IMG/VR virus record: IMGVR_UViG_3300028920_000065
Span: 1 to 64,000 of that record
From: a virus
Length of the DNA: 64,000 bases
Direction: 5' to 3' (one strand)
In this document: positions 9,091 to 17,963 of the stretch, piece by piece
Layout: every line of letters starts with the position of its first letter
How positions within the stretch are numbered: position 1 is the stretch's first letter
The notes under the pieces: generated by a model
Seen by the model: the letters and a program-made list of their open reading frames with translations, nothing else
Databases searched by the model: none
What the model was told of the DNA's origin: nothing
Program-made: the position numbers and the translations under genes

Positions 9091-9369
9091 TTAATAAAGA
9101 TTCCACGGAATAACTTTCCATGGCTTTTTTTCATAAAAAATTATTGCAGATTCTTGATTTATATTTGATTCTTCATCTTTAGATATTGCATATTCAATAT
9201 TAATAATATCTATATCCAACTCTGTTTCAAGAAAAATATTAATTACATCTTGTAAAGAAAGTTCCTCTTCATAAAATTCATTTTCATCAGCACCATCTGG
9301 AAATTGAGAATAAATATATCCTTCATCATTTCTAAAAACTTTAGTTGGTTTTAATACTATTATTTCCAC
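9091..9369 (-). CDS. Hypothetical acidic protein, 92 aa
   Basis: GTG start at 9369, chosen because AAGGAG lies six bases upstream and no in-frame ATG is suitably placed. Predicted beta strand, acidic helix (EEELSLQDVINIFLETELD), beta strand. No recognised family. Confidence 0.65.
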   Translation of the reverse strand: MEIIVLKPTKVFRNDEGYIYSQFPDGADENEFYEEELSLQDVINIFLETELDIDIINIEYAISKDEESNINQESAIIFYEKKPWKVIPWNLY

Positions 9370-9393
9370 AATAAACTCCTTATTTTAATTTTA

Positions 9394-9765
9394 CTAAGCA
9401 TTAAGACCATCAAGAAAACCTAAAAATGTTATTTTAAATAAAATATGAGAAAGCCATTCAATCTCGCCAATCTCTTTTATTTCATTTTCATTAACATTCA
9501 TTCCAAACCAATACTTCCAAGGAATATAATCAAGCTGATAATGTTCATCATTTATTTTAGATTTTCCACACACATGAAGAATTTTTTCATCACCATCAGA
9601 TATAAATGAAACTTCAATGGCATAATAACATTTTTCAGGTTTAATTTCCCTAAGTTTTTTCCATACTTTTAAAAATAATTCTTTATCATTATTAGGATAA
9701 TTTTTTTCTAGTTTCGACCATACATTTTCAAAATCATTTCTCCAAATTAAAACATCTAAATTCAT
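9394..9765 (-). CDS. DUF6557-like protein, 123 aa
   Basis: The layout F-x-x-V-W-x-x-L at the N-terminus, a central block of beta strands, YIPWKYWFGM (about residue 77), and a C-terminal SHILFKITFLGF (about 107) resembles bacterial and phage proteins I remember as DUF6557. That family has no known function. The assignment is from memory of the pattern and should be searched. Start ATG with GAGGAG just upstream; it follows the gp55-like gene. Confidence 0.6.
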   Translation of the reverse strand: MNLDVLIWRNDFENVWSKLEKNYPNNDKELFLKVWKKLREIKPEKCYYAIEVSFISDGDEKILHVCGKSKINDEHYQLDYIPWKYWFGMNVNENEIKEIGEIEWLSHILFKITFLGFLDGLNA

Positions 9766-9776
9766 AGACTCCTCAT

Positions 9777-10391
9777 TTATTCATAATCAACAACATCACC
9801 ATAATGAAATTGAGCTGATGGGCAATCCCATATGTTAATACAATTATATTGAAACTGATCTTTTAAAAATTCTAAAGATTCCCATTTTGTATTGACATAT
9901 TTATATTCCTTTTTAAGATACATATAATAAAAATTTTTAATCTGTTGGGTCCAAAATGCAAATACATTATCATATTTTTCATGGTTAAATCTTGCAAAAT
10001 ATTCTATTCCATAATTTTTATTTTTTTTATCTTTTCCAATAGACAATGATGCAACCAATGATTCAGAAAGCAAATCACATTTTACATCATCTGGATATTT
10101 TCTGAAATGTGTATGTTTTAATAATTTTTCTGCTATTTTAACATAATTAATCATTAAAATTTTTCTTAATTTAAGTCTTTCATTAGATAATTCATCATTT
10201 TCCTTATCCTTTAAACACAATTCTTTATATTTAACAATTAAATCAAAAAGTTCTTTCTTATCAACAAAATCCCTTTTTTCTTTTTTATCCCGTCTCTTTT
10301 TTAAAGTATCTCTGTGGATAATTGGCACTTCTGATTTCTTCTCCTTCCTAAGAACATTTAATCCTAAAAATTTTAATAATTCATAACTCAT
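9777..10391 (-). CDS. 55: Late-transcription sigma factor, gp55-like
   Basis: 204 aa (T4 gp55 is 185). Residues 75-160 carry the gp55 region-2 pattern: helix KIAEKLLKHTHFRKYPDDVK, then DLLSESLVASL, then N-H-E-K-Y-D-N-V-F-A-F-W-T-Q-Q-I-K-N and YLKKEYKYV. Gp55 steers host RNA polymerase to late promoters and needs gp33 and the gp45 clamp; a gp45 gene and a gp33 candidate are both in this window, as are many late-type boxes. The C-terminal clamp-binding peptide of T4 gp55 is not obvious. No good ribosome site; a late-like TAAATAATTATGA overlaps the start region. Confidence 0.75.
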   Translation of the reverse strand: MSYELLKFLGLNVLRKEKKSEVPIIHRDTLKKRRDKKEKRDFVDKKELFDLIVKYKELCLKDKENDELSNERLKLRKILMINYVKIAEKLLKHTHFRKYPDDVKCDLLSESLVASLSIGKDKKNKNYGIEYFARFNHEKYDNVFAFWTQQIKNFYYMYLKKEYKYVNTKWESLEFLKDQFQYNCINIWDCPSAQFHYGDVVDYE

Positions 10392-10393
10392 AA

Positions 10394-10663
10394 TTATTTA
10401 CTCAAGACGGTTTTTAAAATTTCAATTTGATTTCTATCTAATTTTGAAATAACTTCATATAATTCACTTCCTGTCATTCTATTTAATTTATTTGATATAT
10501 AATTATTAAAATTTATATCATCGAGATCTATTTCAATTTCTTCATCTATTTCATATAAAATATCAATATAAGCCTCCTCAGAAAAAACTTCCAGTTTTAA
10601 ATCTAATATTAAATAATTTTCATCACATTTAATTTGATTGATTTCTTTCAAATAATGATTCAT
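10394..10663 (-). CDS. Hypothetical acidic protein, 89 aa
   Basis: I use the ATG at 10663, which has AAGGAG upstream; an in-frame TTG five codons earlier overlaps that site. Residues 25-55 are strongly acidic (EIDEEIEIDLDD). The C-terminal third is a likely helix pair. Lies between RNase H and the gp55-like gene. Not recognised. Confidence 0.65.
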   Translation of the reverse strand: MNHYLKEINQIKCDENYLILDLKLEVFSEEAYIDILYEIDEEIEIDLDDINFNNYISNKLNRMTGSELYEVISKLDRNQIEILKTVLSK

Positions 10664-10674
10664 TTTTTTCTCCT

Positions 10675-11613
10675 TCAAAAATTAGTAAATTTTTCCATTA
10701 ATATCTGTAGTTCATATTTCATACACCATTTTTCAAAAAGACTTTTATTTAAACTTCTTTTTTGATGTGATCTATATTGATCCATTACATCCTCAGATAA
10801 TTGTTTTGGAATATTATTAAGGTCTATCAATCTCATATTCCGTTTAAAATTCATTTCTTGCTCTTGATAAAGTTTTTTAAAATTATATTCATTTTTTTCT
10901 TCATCATCAGTAAAATAATTTTTTAAAATAGTTTTTGGTCCAAAAGCTTTTTGTTTCTTGGTTGGGTTGACAAAAACATCATCATCAGACATAATATTTG
11001 GAATTCCATCTCCAGAATCTCCATAAAGAATATGAAATTTTCTATATCTTTTTGAATCTTCTTTGGTCAATAATTTCCATTCAGTAAAAATATCTTTTTT
11101 GGTTGAATGTTGATAAATTTTTTCTGAAGTTATATATTTTTTCTTAAAAGGATTATATAAAAAAACTCTATTTCCAACAAGCTGTAAAAAATCATGATCC
11201 CTGGATATTATTACCAACGTATCATCAATATGTTTAAATTTTGAAATAGTTGCAATTATATCATCACCTTCACAATATTTTCTTTGAAGAAAACAAAAAG
11301 GAAATATTTCTTCAAGTTCATTTATCAATTTATTAGAAAATTCAATTAAATCTATCATAGCAGGATCTTTTTTTCTATTTACCTTATAATAAGGAAAAAC
11401 TTTTTTCCTCCAAGAACCACCTTCAAGAGCAATAATTGTATCTGCAAAATTACTATCATTCTCTTTAGAGTAATATAATATCTTTTCTATAATATCTGAT
11501 CTAACATTATTTTCAACAACATCAATCCCAAATCCTTCATTTAAGCAAGATTTATAAAATTTATGCCAGGACATATGAAAAATATTCATGAAATCAATTA
11601 TTATACTATTCAT
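10675..11613 (-). CDS. rnh: RNase H / 5'-3' exonuclease (T4 Rnh-like)
   Basis: FEN-1-type flap nuclease of 312 aa (T4 RNase H is 305), which removes RNA primers from Okazaki fragments. Metal-ligand acidic motifs are visible: IIIDFMNIFH (D7), the W-R-K-K-x-F-P-x-Y-K-x-N-R motif (about residue 70), CEGDDIIATI (about 115), ISRDHDFLQLV (about 138) and ILYGDSGDGIPNI (about 195), whose GD-x-x-DG signature marks the H3TH DNA-binding segment. Start ATG with ATAGGAGTAAAA; driven by the promoter at 11642-11669. It overlaps the next gene's ribosome site. Confidence 0.93.
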   Translation of the reverse strand: MNSIIIDFMNIFHMSWHKFYKSCLNEGFGIDVVENNVRSDIIEKILYYSKENDSNFADTIIALEGGSWRKKVFPYYKVNRKKDPAMIDLIEFSNKLINELEEIFPFCFLQRKYCEGDDIIATISKFKHIDDTLVIISRDHDFLQLVGNRVFLYNPFKKKYITSEKIYQHSTKKDIFTEWKLLTKEDSKRYRKFHILYGDSGDGIPNIMSDDDVFVNPTKKQKAFGPKTILKNYFTDDEEKNEYNFKKLYQEQEMNFKRNMRLIDLNNIPKQLSEDVMDQYRSHQKRSLNKSLFEKWCMKYELQILMEKFTNF

Positions 11614-11641
11614 TTTTACTCCTATAATATTTCTACTTTAT

Positions 11642-11669
11642 TTTCTACACGATTTTTTAAGAAAGTAAA
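11642..11669 (-). promoter_or_regulatory. Early-type promoter for RNase H
   Basis: Minus strand TTTACT, 16-base spacer TTCTTAAAAAATCGTG, then TAGAAA (weaker -10 box). It directly abuts intergenic repeat copy B. Confidence 0.7.
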
Positions 11670-11680
11670 GTCTTTTAAGA

Positions 11681-11760
11681 AATATTTTTTAGTATCCTTG
11701 TCTTAGTATTAAAAAGTCCTAAAAATCGCTATAAATTGAAATATAAAAGGCTCAGAACAA
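11681..11760 (+). repeat. Intergenic ~80-nt element, copy B
   Basis: Plus-strand reading includes TAGTATTAAAAAG, AAAAATCGCTATAAATTGAA and GGCTCAGAACAA. It shares these blocks in the same order with copies A (53258-53340) and C (30204-30275) on the plus strand and D (44935-45015) on the minus strand. The ends can pair imperfectly (TTGTCTTAG with CTCAGAACAA). The stop codon of the gp27-like gene lies inside its right arm. Lies between two minus-strand genes, next to an early promoter. Confidence 0.65.
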
Positions 11761-12861
11761 ACTTTTGGACATATCCTTTCTCACTAAAGTTAGTAACATT
11801 GAATAATTAAAATTAACATCAATTTTATGTACTATTTCATAAAGAAGATAAAAACCAGAATATTTACTAATATTCTTTTGATCATTTTGACCAAGAAAAT
11901 ATTTTAATTGTATTAAATCGCCTATTTGTAAATCAGATGAGGCAATTTGCATTTGAGCCTGAATAGCATCAGTTAACATATAATCTTCAATAAATTTTGA
12001 ACTCTTTAATGTCAAAACATTTCTTTTAGAAGAAACAAAATCAAATTTTGGATTTGTAACATTTAAGGAAATATCATTAAGATTATATTTTTCTTCAAAA
12101 AGATCAATATCATAATGAATATATCCATTTATTCCATCTTCATAAAAATCTTTTCTCATCATTGGTTCAATCTTTGATATTCCACGAATTGAATTTCTAT
12201 TTCCATCACCTTCAGTTATTATAGATACATTTGAAAGTTTTTTAACATATTGTTGTGCAAATAAAGATTCAATATTATAAATTAAATAATTATTACCTCT
12301 TTGAAAAATAAATTTAGGATCATCAGAAAGATATTCTATTTCTTCTATTGTTTCTATAATATCATAACTATTTGCAATGTAGGAATATGTATCAGTATCA
12401 TTTAAAACTTTATTTTCAGTTATTATATTATAATTAGAAAAAAGAGTTTCTAACATATAGGAATTTGTTTTATTTTCAAAAGATTTTTTATATGTTTCTG
12501 CTTCAAGAAAATTAGCAAAATCCTCATGAATAAATTCAAGTTTATATTTATAAATTTCATTCGTTTTTGTTTCAGAAATATTTGGTATGGCTGTTATAAT
12601 AAAAGTGAAATCTCTAATAGTTGTTTCTTCTCCAGTATCCCAAACAATATGAAGTTTTTCTTTTCCTATAAATGGAAAATTTTCTCTATAATTAAATTGT
12701 TCTTCAATTGTCAATTCTCCATAAAGCCAAATAGATCCAATAGATTCAATTATTTCAATTTCCCGGAAAAGATTTTGAATATTCAAATATTTATTTTCAT
12801 AATTGATCAATTCAATTTTTCTTAATCTAAGATTTCCTTGTTGATTTTCAACTGTTGTCAT
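11752..12861 (-). CDS. 27: Baseplate hub protein, gp27-like
   Basis: 369 aa (T4 gp27 is 391). The N-terminal pattern around GSIWLYGELTIEEQ and FPFIGKEKLHIVW (residues 40-75) and the C-terminal LQIGDLIQLKYF ... SGFYLLYEIVH (about 310-345) match the hub/tail-tube-like folds of T4-type gp27 proteins: binding to an extended partner, then IGD-x-I-x-L and SG-x-Y-LL. Gp27 trimers form the cup under the tail tube. The gp48/54-like gene lies immediately upstream, consistent with a baseplate pair. The assignment is by pattern, not search. ATG with AAGGAACCCT. Confidence 0.6.
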   Translation of the reverse strand: MTTVENQQGNLRLRKIELINYENKYLNIQNLFREIEIIESIGSIWLYGELTIEEQFNYRENFPFIGKEKLHIVWDTGEETTIRDFTFIITAIPNISETKTNEIYKYKLEFIHEDFANFLEAETYKKSFENKTNSYMLETLFSNYNIITENKVLNDTDTYSYIANSYDIIETIEEIEYLSDDPKFIFQRGNNYLIYNIESLFAQQYVKKLSNVSIITEGDGNRNSIRGISKIEPMMRKDFYEDGINGYIHYDIDLFEEKYNLNDISLNVTNPKFDFVSSKRNVLTLKSSKFIEDYMLTDAIQAQMQIASSDLQIGDLIQLKYFLGQNDQKNISKYSGFYLLYEIVHKIDVNFNYSMLLTLVRKDMSKSLF

Positions 12862-12869
12862 AGGGTTCC

Positions 12870-13853
12870 TTATTTAGAAAAAAGTTTTTTCTGTTTTTCA
12901 CGATTATTTTTTTGTTTTTCTAATTCTTTTTCTGTTGGTGTTCTTGTACTTTCATCAACACCAAAATTAAAATTTGGTTTTAAATAAAGGTCTTTTTTCT
13001 TGTTTCCATTAACACCTATATAATCAAGCTCATTGAATGAAATAGAAAGATTGAGAAATGGTAAACCAGATTCCATAGCTTTAAAATTTCCATCATTACC
13101 ACCAAATTGCGTTGTTATATTTGATATTCCACATCTCCTGTAAACAAGATATTTTTTATAGCTAGGAAATGATGAAAATTCAACCCTCCAATTAATTGGA
13201 GGAGTAATAACATAATCTCCATAAGCTCCAACTGATGTAATACGAAATACAGAAACTATTTGTGCCAATATTTCTTCCTCTTCTCTATTTCTTGGTTTCA
13301 TGAATTCCCATGCAAGGTCAAAATTTCTTCTTGCGTGACCTGCATAAGCAAGTTTATCATGAGGATTATCAATACCACCACCAAATGCTCCTGATTTCAT
13401 TGCAAAAACAACTTCTTGAGGTAAAATGGTCGATGCTATTCCAGAAAGTGCCTTATATCCTTTCCATTTTATATATTCACCCAAACCACCACCAAGATTC
13501 ATTCCTTCAACCGATTGCCACTGACCTACTATTGTATCTGCGGTTGGTCTTATAGGAAGAATGATTGCATCTATTCCTTTTAATTTTATTTCTTTTATTT
13601 TTGTTTTGCCTCCTGCTTCTTCTTCATCTAATTTTGCAACAGTATCATCTTTTAATTGCTCAGAAATTCCTGGAATAATAACTTTCGTTCCAATAGGATA
13701 AAGTGCTATAAAAGAAACATAAGGAGTTTTTTCTTTAGCAAGCAATTCCTTACTTGCATTTATCATTTCTCTTAATTTAGTAGGAAAAACTAAAATTTTA
13801 TCGTTTAATTTTAATTCTAATATTTTCTTTTCTAATTCTTCTAATTTATCCAT
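12870..13853 (-). CDS. Baseplate tail-tube cap/initiator, gp48/gp54-like
   Basis: 327 aa. The central block GHARRNFDLAWEFMKPRNREEEEIL (about residues 175-200), then QIVSVFR, a P-P-x-x-W-x-V-E-F strand, GISNITTQFGG, and a final LPFLNLSISFNEL are the hallmark order of T4-type gp48/gp54 and related tube-end proteins. Those proteins cap the hub and start tail-tube polymerisation. I cannot tell gp48 from gp54 by eye. Gly-rich linkers occur at about 115-130 and 155-160. A charged Lys/Glu tail ends the protein. It overlaps nothing but is spaced eight bases from the gp27-like gene. Confidence 0.7.
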   Translation of the reverse strand: MDKLEELEKKILELKLNDKILVFPTKLREMINASKELLAKEKTPYVSFIALYPIGTKVIIPGISEQLKDDTVAKLDEEEAGGKTKIKEIKLKGIDAIILPIRPTADTIVGQWQSVEGMNLGGGLGEYIKWKGYKALSGIASTILPQEVVFAMKSGAFGGGIDNPHDKLAYAGHARRNFDLAWEFMKPRNREEEEILAQIVSVFRITSVGAYGDYVITPPINWRVEFSSFPSYKKYLVYRRCGISNITTQFGGNDGNFKAMESGLPFLNLSISFNELDYIGVNGNKKKDLYLKPNFNFGVDESTRTPTEKELEKQKNNREKQKKLFSK

Positions 13854-14309
13854 TTAATCACCATTTATTTCTCTTAAAATATCATTTATTCTTTTAATAT
13901 CTATTTTCCTTTCAATGATATAATTATCTTTTTCTTCTCTTTTTAATTTATATATTTTAATACTTTCATCACAATCAATATCCTGACCGTAGGAATAATA
14001 CATTTCATCTGGATTTAATATTTCTATTAATCCCCATCTTTCTAAAAGATTCGCAATTTCATTTCTTCTTTCAAGATCTCCTTTTACCCATTCAGGAAAT
14101 TTTCCATCAATAAAAAATCCTTCCTTATAATGTATTAGAAACCATCTTGAAAAAACTTTTATTATATGACATGTTTGATATAATATTTTATTTTTATGAT
14201 TTCCAATTCCAAGTCTTGACAGTGTTTCTGAAATAATTTTAATTTTGTGCTTTGGTTTAATTTCAATTAGATTGGTTGTATCTAGTTGACAATTCATAAC
14301 ATCATTCAT
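13854..14309 (-). CDS. regA: Translational repressor RegA
   Basis: 151 aa (T4 RegA is 122). The core is unmistakable: ETLSRLGIGNHKNKILYQTC-HII (about residues 27-50) against T4 ETLTRMGIANNKDKVLYQSC-HIL, then HYKEGFFIDG, and RRNEIANLLERWGLIEIL against T4 RRDSIAWLLEDWGLIEI. RegA binds ribosome-binding sites of many early phage mRNAs to block translation. In T4 it lies beside the polymerase/clamp genes; here it leads the baseplate gene pair under a late-type promoter (14326-14345). ATG with AGAGGATGTT. Confidence 0.93.
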   Translation of the reverse strand: MNDVMNCQLDTTNLIEIKPKHKIKIISETLSRLGIGNHKNKILYQTCHIIKVFSRWFLIHYKEGFFIDGKFPEWVKGDLERRNEIANLLERWGLIEILNPDEMYYSYGQDIDCDESIKIYKLKREEKDNYIIERKIDIKRINDILREINGD

Positions 14310-14325
14310 AACATCCTCTTTTTTT

Positions 14326-14345
14326 ATTCAATATTATTTATTATA
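14326..14345 (-). promoter_or_regulatory. Late-type promoter upstream of regA and baseplate genes
   Basis: Minus strand TATAATAAATAATATTGAAT matches the late consensus ATAAATAATTNTGAAT seen before virion genes. Confidence 0.7.
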
Positions 14346-14386
14346 GATAAAAAGAGAATTATTCGTATAATGTTTTTGCTATAGGC

Positions 14387-15295
14387 TTATTTAGAAGCCC
14401 AAACAATAAATCCCTGACCCCATTCCTCCGAACATTGCCATCCTTCACCACAATTATTTAAATAAAATTTTTGTATCTTAACAACAATTTTTTCTAGTAT
14501 CTCAGGTAATCCAGTAAATGGATATATTTCAGAATAAGAAATGAGTGGAATTGGAAATATTCCAAAAGATCCTTTTTCTTTCCAATCAAAAGCATCCATT
14601 AATATTTTATATAAATCAGAATCATAATCACTCCTGAAAAGTTTTTTTGAATCTGGTTTAAATTCTATATTTGAATCAATTATTTTTTTAAACAATGATA
14701 AAAAGAAATTCAGTGGTTTAAACACACTCTGAACACTAACTTTTTTTGGAACAACATAATTAATAAAATGACCACCATTTTTTAAAATTCTATATTGCTC
14801 AGAAATTAACTTTGAAATATCATCAGCATTTTCAAAATGTTCAAGCAATCCAACATTAAAACTAGAATCAAATGTATTATCTTCAAAAGGAAGATTCATT
14901 CCATCACCAACTACAAAATTTCCTTTAAATCCAAGTGAATTAAAATTTTCTTTGGCTACTTCTATGGCATTTTCTGATTGATCCAATAATGTACAATTCC
15001 ACCCATGATATGCATGATATAAAGAAAGATTTCCTCTTCCACAACCAATTTCAATGCATTTTCCTTGTTTTTTGTTATAAAATAATTTATCAAATAGATC
15101 ATAGTGTTTTTGAAAAACTAATTGCATTTGTGTTTCTGGTTCTCCAGTTGTAAAATAATTATGCTTCTTTTCTTTTCTATCTTTCCAGTCTAGGTTGAAA
15201 TATTCCTTTGATCCATCTTTCATATTATTCTCCGTTTTATGAATAGAATCAGAATCTTTATATTTTCGATAAATACACGATCTAAAATTATACAT
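14387..15295 (-). CDS. SAM-dependent methyltransferase (class I)
   Basis: 302 aa. The SAM-binding motif I is CIEIGCGRGNLS (about residues 78-89), followed by the acidic ribose-binding strand end TLLDQSE, motif II VVGDGMNLPFEDNTFD, and motif III-like LLEHF. This is a Methyltransf_11-type small-molecule methylase. The substrate is unknown. Its neighbourhood of nonulosonate genes (neuC, neuB) suggests modification of a sugar or glycan, but that is inference. The ribosome site AAGGAGACAT lies 13 bases from the ATG, an unusually long spacing, with a two-codon ATG-AAA-TAA between them. Confidence 0.85.
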   Translation of the reverse strand: MYNFRSCIYRKYKDSDSIHKTENNMKDGSKEYFNLDWKDRKEKKHNYFTTGEPETQMQLVFQKHYDLFDKLFYNKKQGKCIEIGCGRGNLSLYHAYHGWNCTLLDQSENAIEVAKENFNSLGFKGNFVVGDGMNLPFEDNTFDSSFNVGLLEHFENADDISKLISEQYRILKNGGHFINYVVPKKVSVQSVFKPLNFFLSLFKKIIDSNIEFKPDSKKLFRSDYDSDLYKILMDAFDWKEKGSFGIFPIPLISYSEIYPFTGLPEILEKIVVKIQKFYLNNCGEGWQCSEEWGQGFIVWASK

Positions 15296-15328
15296 TATTT
15301 CATATGTCTCCTTATAATTGATAATATT

Positions 15329-15445
15329 TTATACATCATCATCATCATCTATTTCATTTAATTCATCAACAATTTGGCAGTTTTCATATTCATCAAAAAT
15401 TGTTTTTAGAGCACCATCTAATTTTGATCCCTTAAATTCTTTCAT
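15329..15445 (-). CDS. Small acidic peptide, 38 aa
   Basis: Open frame from the ATG at 15445 encoding a peptide that begins MKEFKGSKLDGALKTIF and ends in a run of five aspartates plus Val. The ribosome site is weak (AGAG, about 12 bases upstream). It fills an otherwise empty gap in a compact operon. Not recognised. Confidence 0.4.
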   Translation of the reverse strand: MKEFKGSKLDGALKTIFDEYENCQIVDELNEIDDDDDV

Positions 15446-15467
15446 TATTAATACTAATCTCTTATAA

Positions 15468-15632
15468 TTATTCTTCTTCTTTTTTATTACATTTTTTATC
15501 TAAAACACTAAATCCTATCATAACTGTAAAGAATAATAATATTTCCCCTGGTGTAATTAGATCAACATTATTTGCCGCAGAAACTAGTATAAGAGCAAAA
15601 AGAGCTATATTAGGTAATAACATCCTTTTCAT
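15468..15632 (-). CDS. Small two-helix membrane protein, 54 aa
   Basis: ATG at 15632 overlaps the TGA stop of the upstream gene as ATGA, so translation is probably coupled. Two hydrophobic segments (residues 4-20 and 28-43) are joined by a short polar loop, followed by a Lys/Glu tail. Phage proteins of this shape include holin-like and envelope-modulating factors, but nothing here specifies which. Confidence 0.55.
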   Translation of the reverse strand: MKRMLLPNIALFALILVSAANNVDLITPGEILLFFTVMIGFSVLDKKCNKKEEE

Positions 15633-15868
15633 AATAAACATTCCAAATCTTTTAAAATTTCTTCAGCTAATCTATATCTATTTTCTATATAATTATCAGT
15701 TTCAAAACTATTTTCTTTAAAACCTTTTTTATATTTTTTATTTTCATAATTAATTATAATTGATCCTATACCTTTCATATCAAGATCAATTAAAACATTC
15801 TTATCTTTTAGCTTATCTTTTAAAATTTCCATTACTTTATAAGCTTCATAAATATTTTTTAAAATCAT
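15629..15868 (-). CDS. Hypothetical protein, 79 aa
   Basis: ATG at 15868 with AGGGAGAATTGT upstream. Predicted helix, beta hairpin, helix. No known motif. First gene after the promoter at 15892-15919. Confidence 0.65.
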   Translation of the reverse strand: MILKNIYEAYKVMEILKDKLKDKNVLIDLDMKGIGSIIINYENKKYKKGFKENSFETDNYIENRYRLAEEILKDLECLL

Positions 15869-15891
15869 ACAATTCTCCCTTAAAAAATTAT

Positions 15892-15919
15892 ATTATACTT
15901 AAAAATTCAAAAAACACAA
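15892..15919 (-). promoter_or_regulatory. Probable early-type promoter
   Basis: Minus strand TTGTGT, a 16-base spacer, TATAAT. The -35 box is poor but spacer length and the perfect -10 agree with the class. Confidence 0.5.
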
Positions 15920-15939
15920 GGTATTATTTTAAAAAAGTT

Positions 15940-16728
15940 TTATTCGTCTATTTCTATTTTACTATTATAGAACATGTACCATCTTCCATCATTTAATTCT
16001 GTATATTTTACTCTAATTGCTGATTTACTAATATCAACTATTTCTCCATAATCCCATCCACAATTATTTTCACATATAACTTTCATTCCAATTTTATATT
16101 TAGATTCCATTAATTCTGGATTATTATGAATATTACCTATGACCTTTCCATTATTATTGATTATTAGATCCCTTAAGTCATAATATTCTTCATTTAATCC
16201 ATCTCCATAAAAACTACATTCATCAAATTTAACCAAAACATTTTCTTTTCGATATAATGTATCTCCATCATAAAAATCATCAAACGACATAATATCATTT
16301 TCATATACTTCAATTCCATTTATCATCACTCCTTGCTCTATTTCTGATTTTCTTTCTAATATTCTTTCCAATCTAAATTGTAAATCATCAAATACAAAAT
16401 AGAAAAAACTATCACCTTCCCATATTCTAAAGTAATAATCTTTACCTCCTAAATTGACACTATTACCGCATTTATCTGTAGGTTCTTTAAAATCCTTCTC
16501 AAATGCATCTATAAATGTTTGTGCCAACTGATGAACTCCCTCTCCTTTCGGACACAATGAAACATCCTGCTCGTACATTTCGTAACATCTAAGATTTTTA
16601 GTGGAATTTATTCTTGAAAAAGGACAAAAATCACAATTCACAATTTCTGACTTAATTAACTTCCTGCATACTTCTATATGCTCCTTAGTTATATTTTTAA
16701 AATTCTCTCTCTTCCTTTCATCTTTCAT
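15940..16728 (-). CDS. YopX-family protein with N-terminal Cys cluster
   Basis: 262 aa. Residues 135-205 match the YopX phage domain pattern: GIEVYENDIM ... a beta strand NVLVKFDEC ... and the closing GKVIGNIHNNPELM. The family is frequent in phages of low-GC bacteria and has no firmly established role. The N-terminal 70 residues contain C-x2-C (CDFCPF), then two further Cys (RCYEMY, LCPKGEG), a plausible zinc or iron-sulfur site. The C-terminal segment adds an SH3-like block, KIGMKVICENNCGWDYG. It ends just before the next promoter and follows neuC by four bases. Confidence 0.75.
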   Translation of the reverse strand: MKDERKRENFKNITKEHIEVCRKLIKSEIVNCDFCPFSRINSTKNLRCYEMYEQDVSLCPKGEGVHQLAQTFIDAFEKDFKEPTDKCGNSVNLGGKDYYFRIWEGDSFFYFVFDDLQFRLERILERKSEIEQGVMINGIEVYENDIMSFDDFYDGDTLYRKENVLVKFDECSFYGDGLNEEYYDLRDLIINNNGKVIGNIHNNPELMESKYKIGMKVICENNCGWDYGEIVDISKSAIRVKYTELNDGRWYMFYNSKIEIDE

Positions 16729-16732
16729 TCAG

Positions 16733-17911
16733 TTACTCCATAAAAGTTTTTTGTAAATTTACACTTTCAATTTTTGCCAGAACATGAGCAATTTTTTTAC
16801 CTGCATTTCCAATTCCAAAAGTGTCATTTGATATGCCTAGTTTATTTCTCATATGAGTTTCAACTAAATCAACAATCATATCTGAATTATAATCACTCCA
16901 CAGGACATTACCACATCTCTCACGCATTCTTTGCCTATTTCCAATATCAACTACAGGAACACCAAGAAAACTTCCTTCACGGATGCCTGATGAACTATTA
17001 CCAACCAGACATTTGCAATTATTAATCAATCTGGCATAATCCTCAGGAGAAATATTTTTAACGAACTGAATCTTGTCATTACTTTTATGTGTTTCCCTGA
17101 ATATCCTAATTCTCTTTGATATATCATCAGTACCTGCATCAATATTTGGCCATAACATGAAAGTCTGCATATTAAGTTTCTCAACAGCTTTCAGTGTCTC
17201 TTCAATCTGCTTTCCGGCATCCATATATTCTGTTGTTACCGGATGTTGCATAACGACAATGTATGGCTTATTTGGATCAAGAATTGCTCCTGCACCTCCT
17301 GCTCTTTTGAAAATATCTGCATCTAATGATAAATCAATATCAACAAGTAAGTCCATTGCAGGACACCCAACATTAAAAACCATATCAGGATCTTCCCCCA
17401 TTGTAATAACGCGTTGTTTCGACTTTTCTGTTGCAGGGAAGTGAATATGTGCTAATTTTGTAATTGCATGGCGAACACTTTCATCAATTGATCCTGTAAG
17501 TTCACCACCTTGAGTATGAGCAAGTGGAATATTCATATATGTTGAAGCAATGGCGGTAGAAATAGTTTCAAAACGATCAGCAATTGTTAAAACAATATCA
17601 GGTTTGAGCATATTAAATATAGTAGGAAGCTCCATGAGTCCTATACCGGTCGATTTAGCCATAGTTAATGGTGAACTACCTTCAAGTATAAAATTCACCG
17701 TAGAATCGATTTTAAACCCATCAGATTCGATTATTTTTCTAACATTACCATAACGCTCAAGAAGAGCAGATGCACCAACAATGAGTTGTAGTTCGAGCTT
17801 GGGATGTTCTTGAATAGCTCTCATTGCTGATTTGATTCTAGCATAATTTGCACGAGATGCGACTACTACACATATCTTTCTTACTTCTGGAAATTTAATT
17901 ATTGATGTCAT
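16733..17911 (-). CDS. neuC: UDP-N-acetylglucosamine 2-epimerase, NeuC-type
   Basis: 392 aa. Hydrolysing UDP-GlcNAc 2-epimerases produce ManNAc (or a related N-acetyl sugar) and UDP, the first step toward sialic or legionaminic acids. Family features in order: N-terminal CVVVASRANYARIKSAM, LKPDIVLTIADRFE (about 107), the HTQGGE-x-T-G-S-I-D-E-S-x-R-H motif (about 138-152), VMQHPVTTE, LVGNSSSGIREG (about 305-316) and GVPVVDIGNRQRMRE. I take the second of two ATGs because GGAG spacing is better. G+C is visibly higher than in neighbouring replication genes, suggesting recent transfer from a bacterium. Confidence 0.93.
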   Translation of the reverse strand: MTSIIKFPEVRKICVVVASRANYARIKSAMRAIQEHPKLELQLIVGASALLERYGNVRKIIESDGFKIDSTVNFILEGSSPLTMAKSTGIGLMELPTIFNMLKPDIVLTIADRFETISTAIASTYMNIPLAHTQGGELTGSIDESVRHAITKLAHIHFPATEKSKQRVITMGEDPDMVFNVGCPAMDLLVDIDLSLDADIFKRAGGAGAILDPNKPYIVVMQHPVTTEYMDAGKQIEETLKAVEKLNMQTFMLWPNIDAGTDDISKRIRIFRETHKSNDKIQFVKNISPEDYARLINNCKCLVGNSSSGIREGSFLGVPVVDIGNRQRMRERCGNVLWSDYNSDMIVDLVETHMRNKLGISNDTFGIGNAGKKIAHVLAKIESVNLQKTFME

Positions 17912-17963
17912 CATTTACTCCATATCTTATATTTTCTATTTTCTCCACTTTTTGTACATTGCA

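Noticed and set aside
13310-13555. Opposite-strand open frames over the baseplate, DNA polymerase, NeuC and fibre genes
   Set aside because: They lack ribosome sites and lie antisense to genes with clear family matches; such frames are expected by chance in this composition.
14382-14400. Hairpin GGCTT-CTAAAT-AAGCC as a methyltransferase terminator
   Set aside because: A 5-bp stem including the stop codon with no T-run after it on the minus strand; too weak to call.
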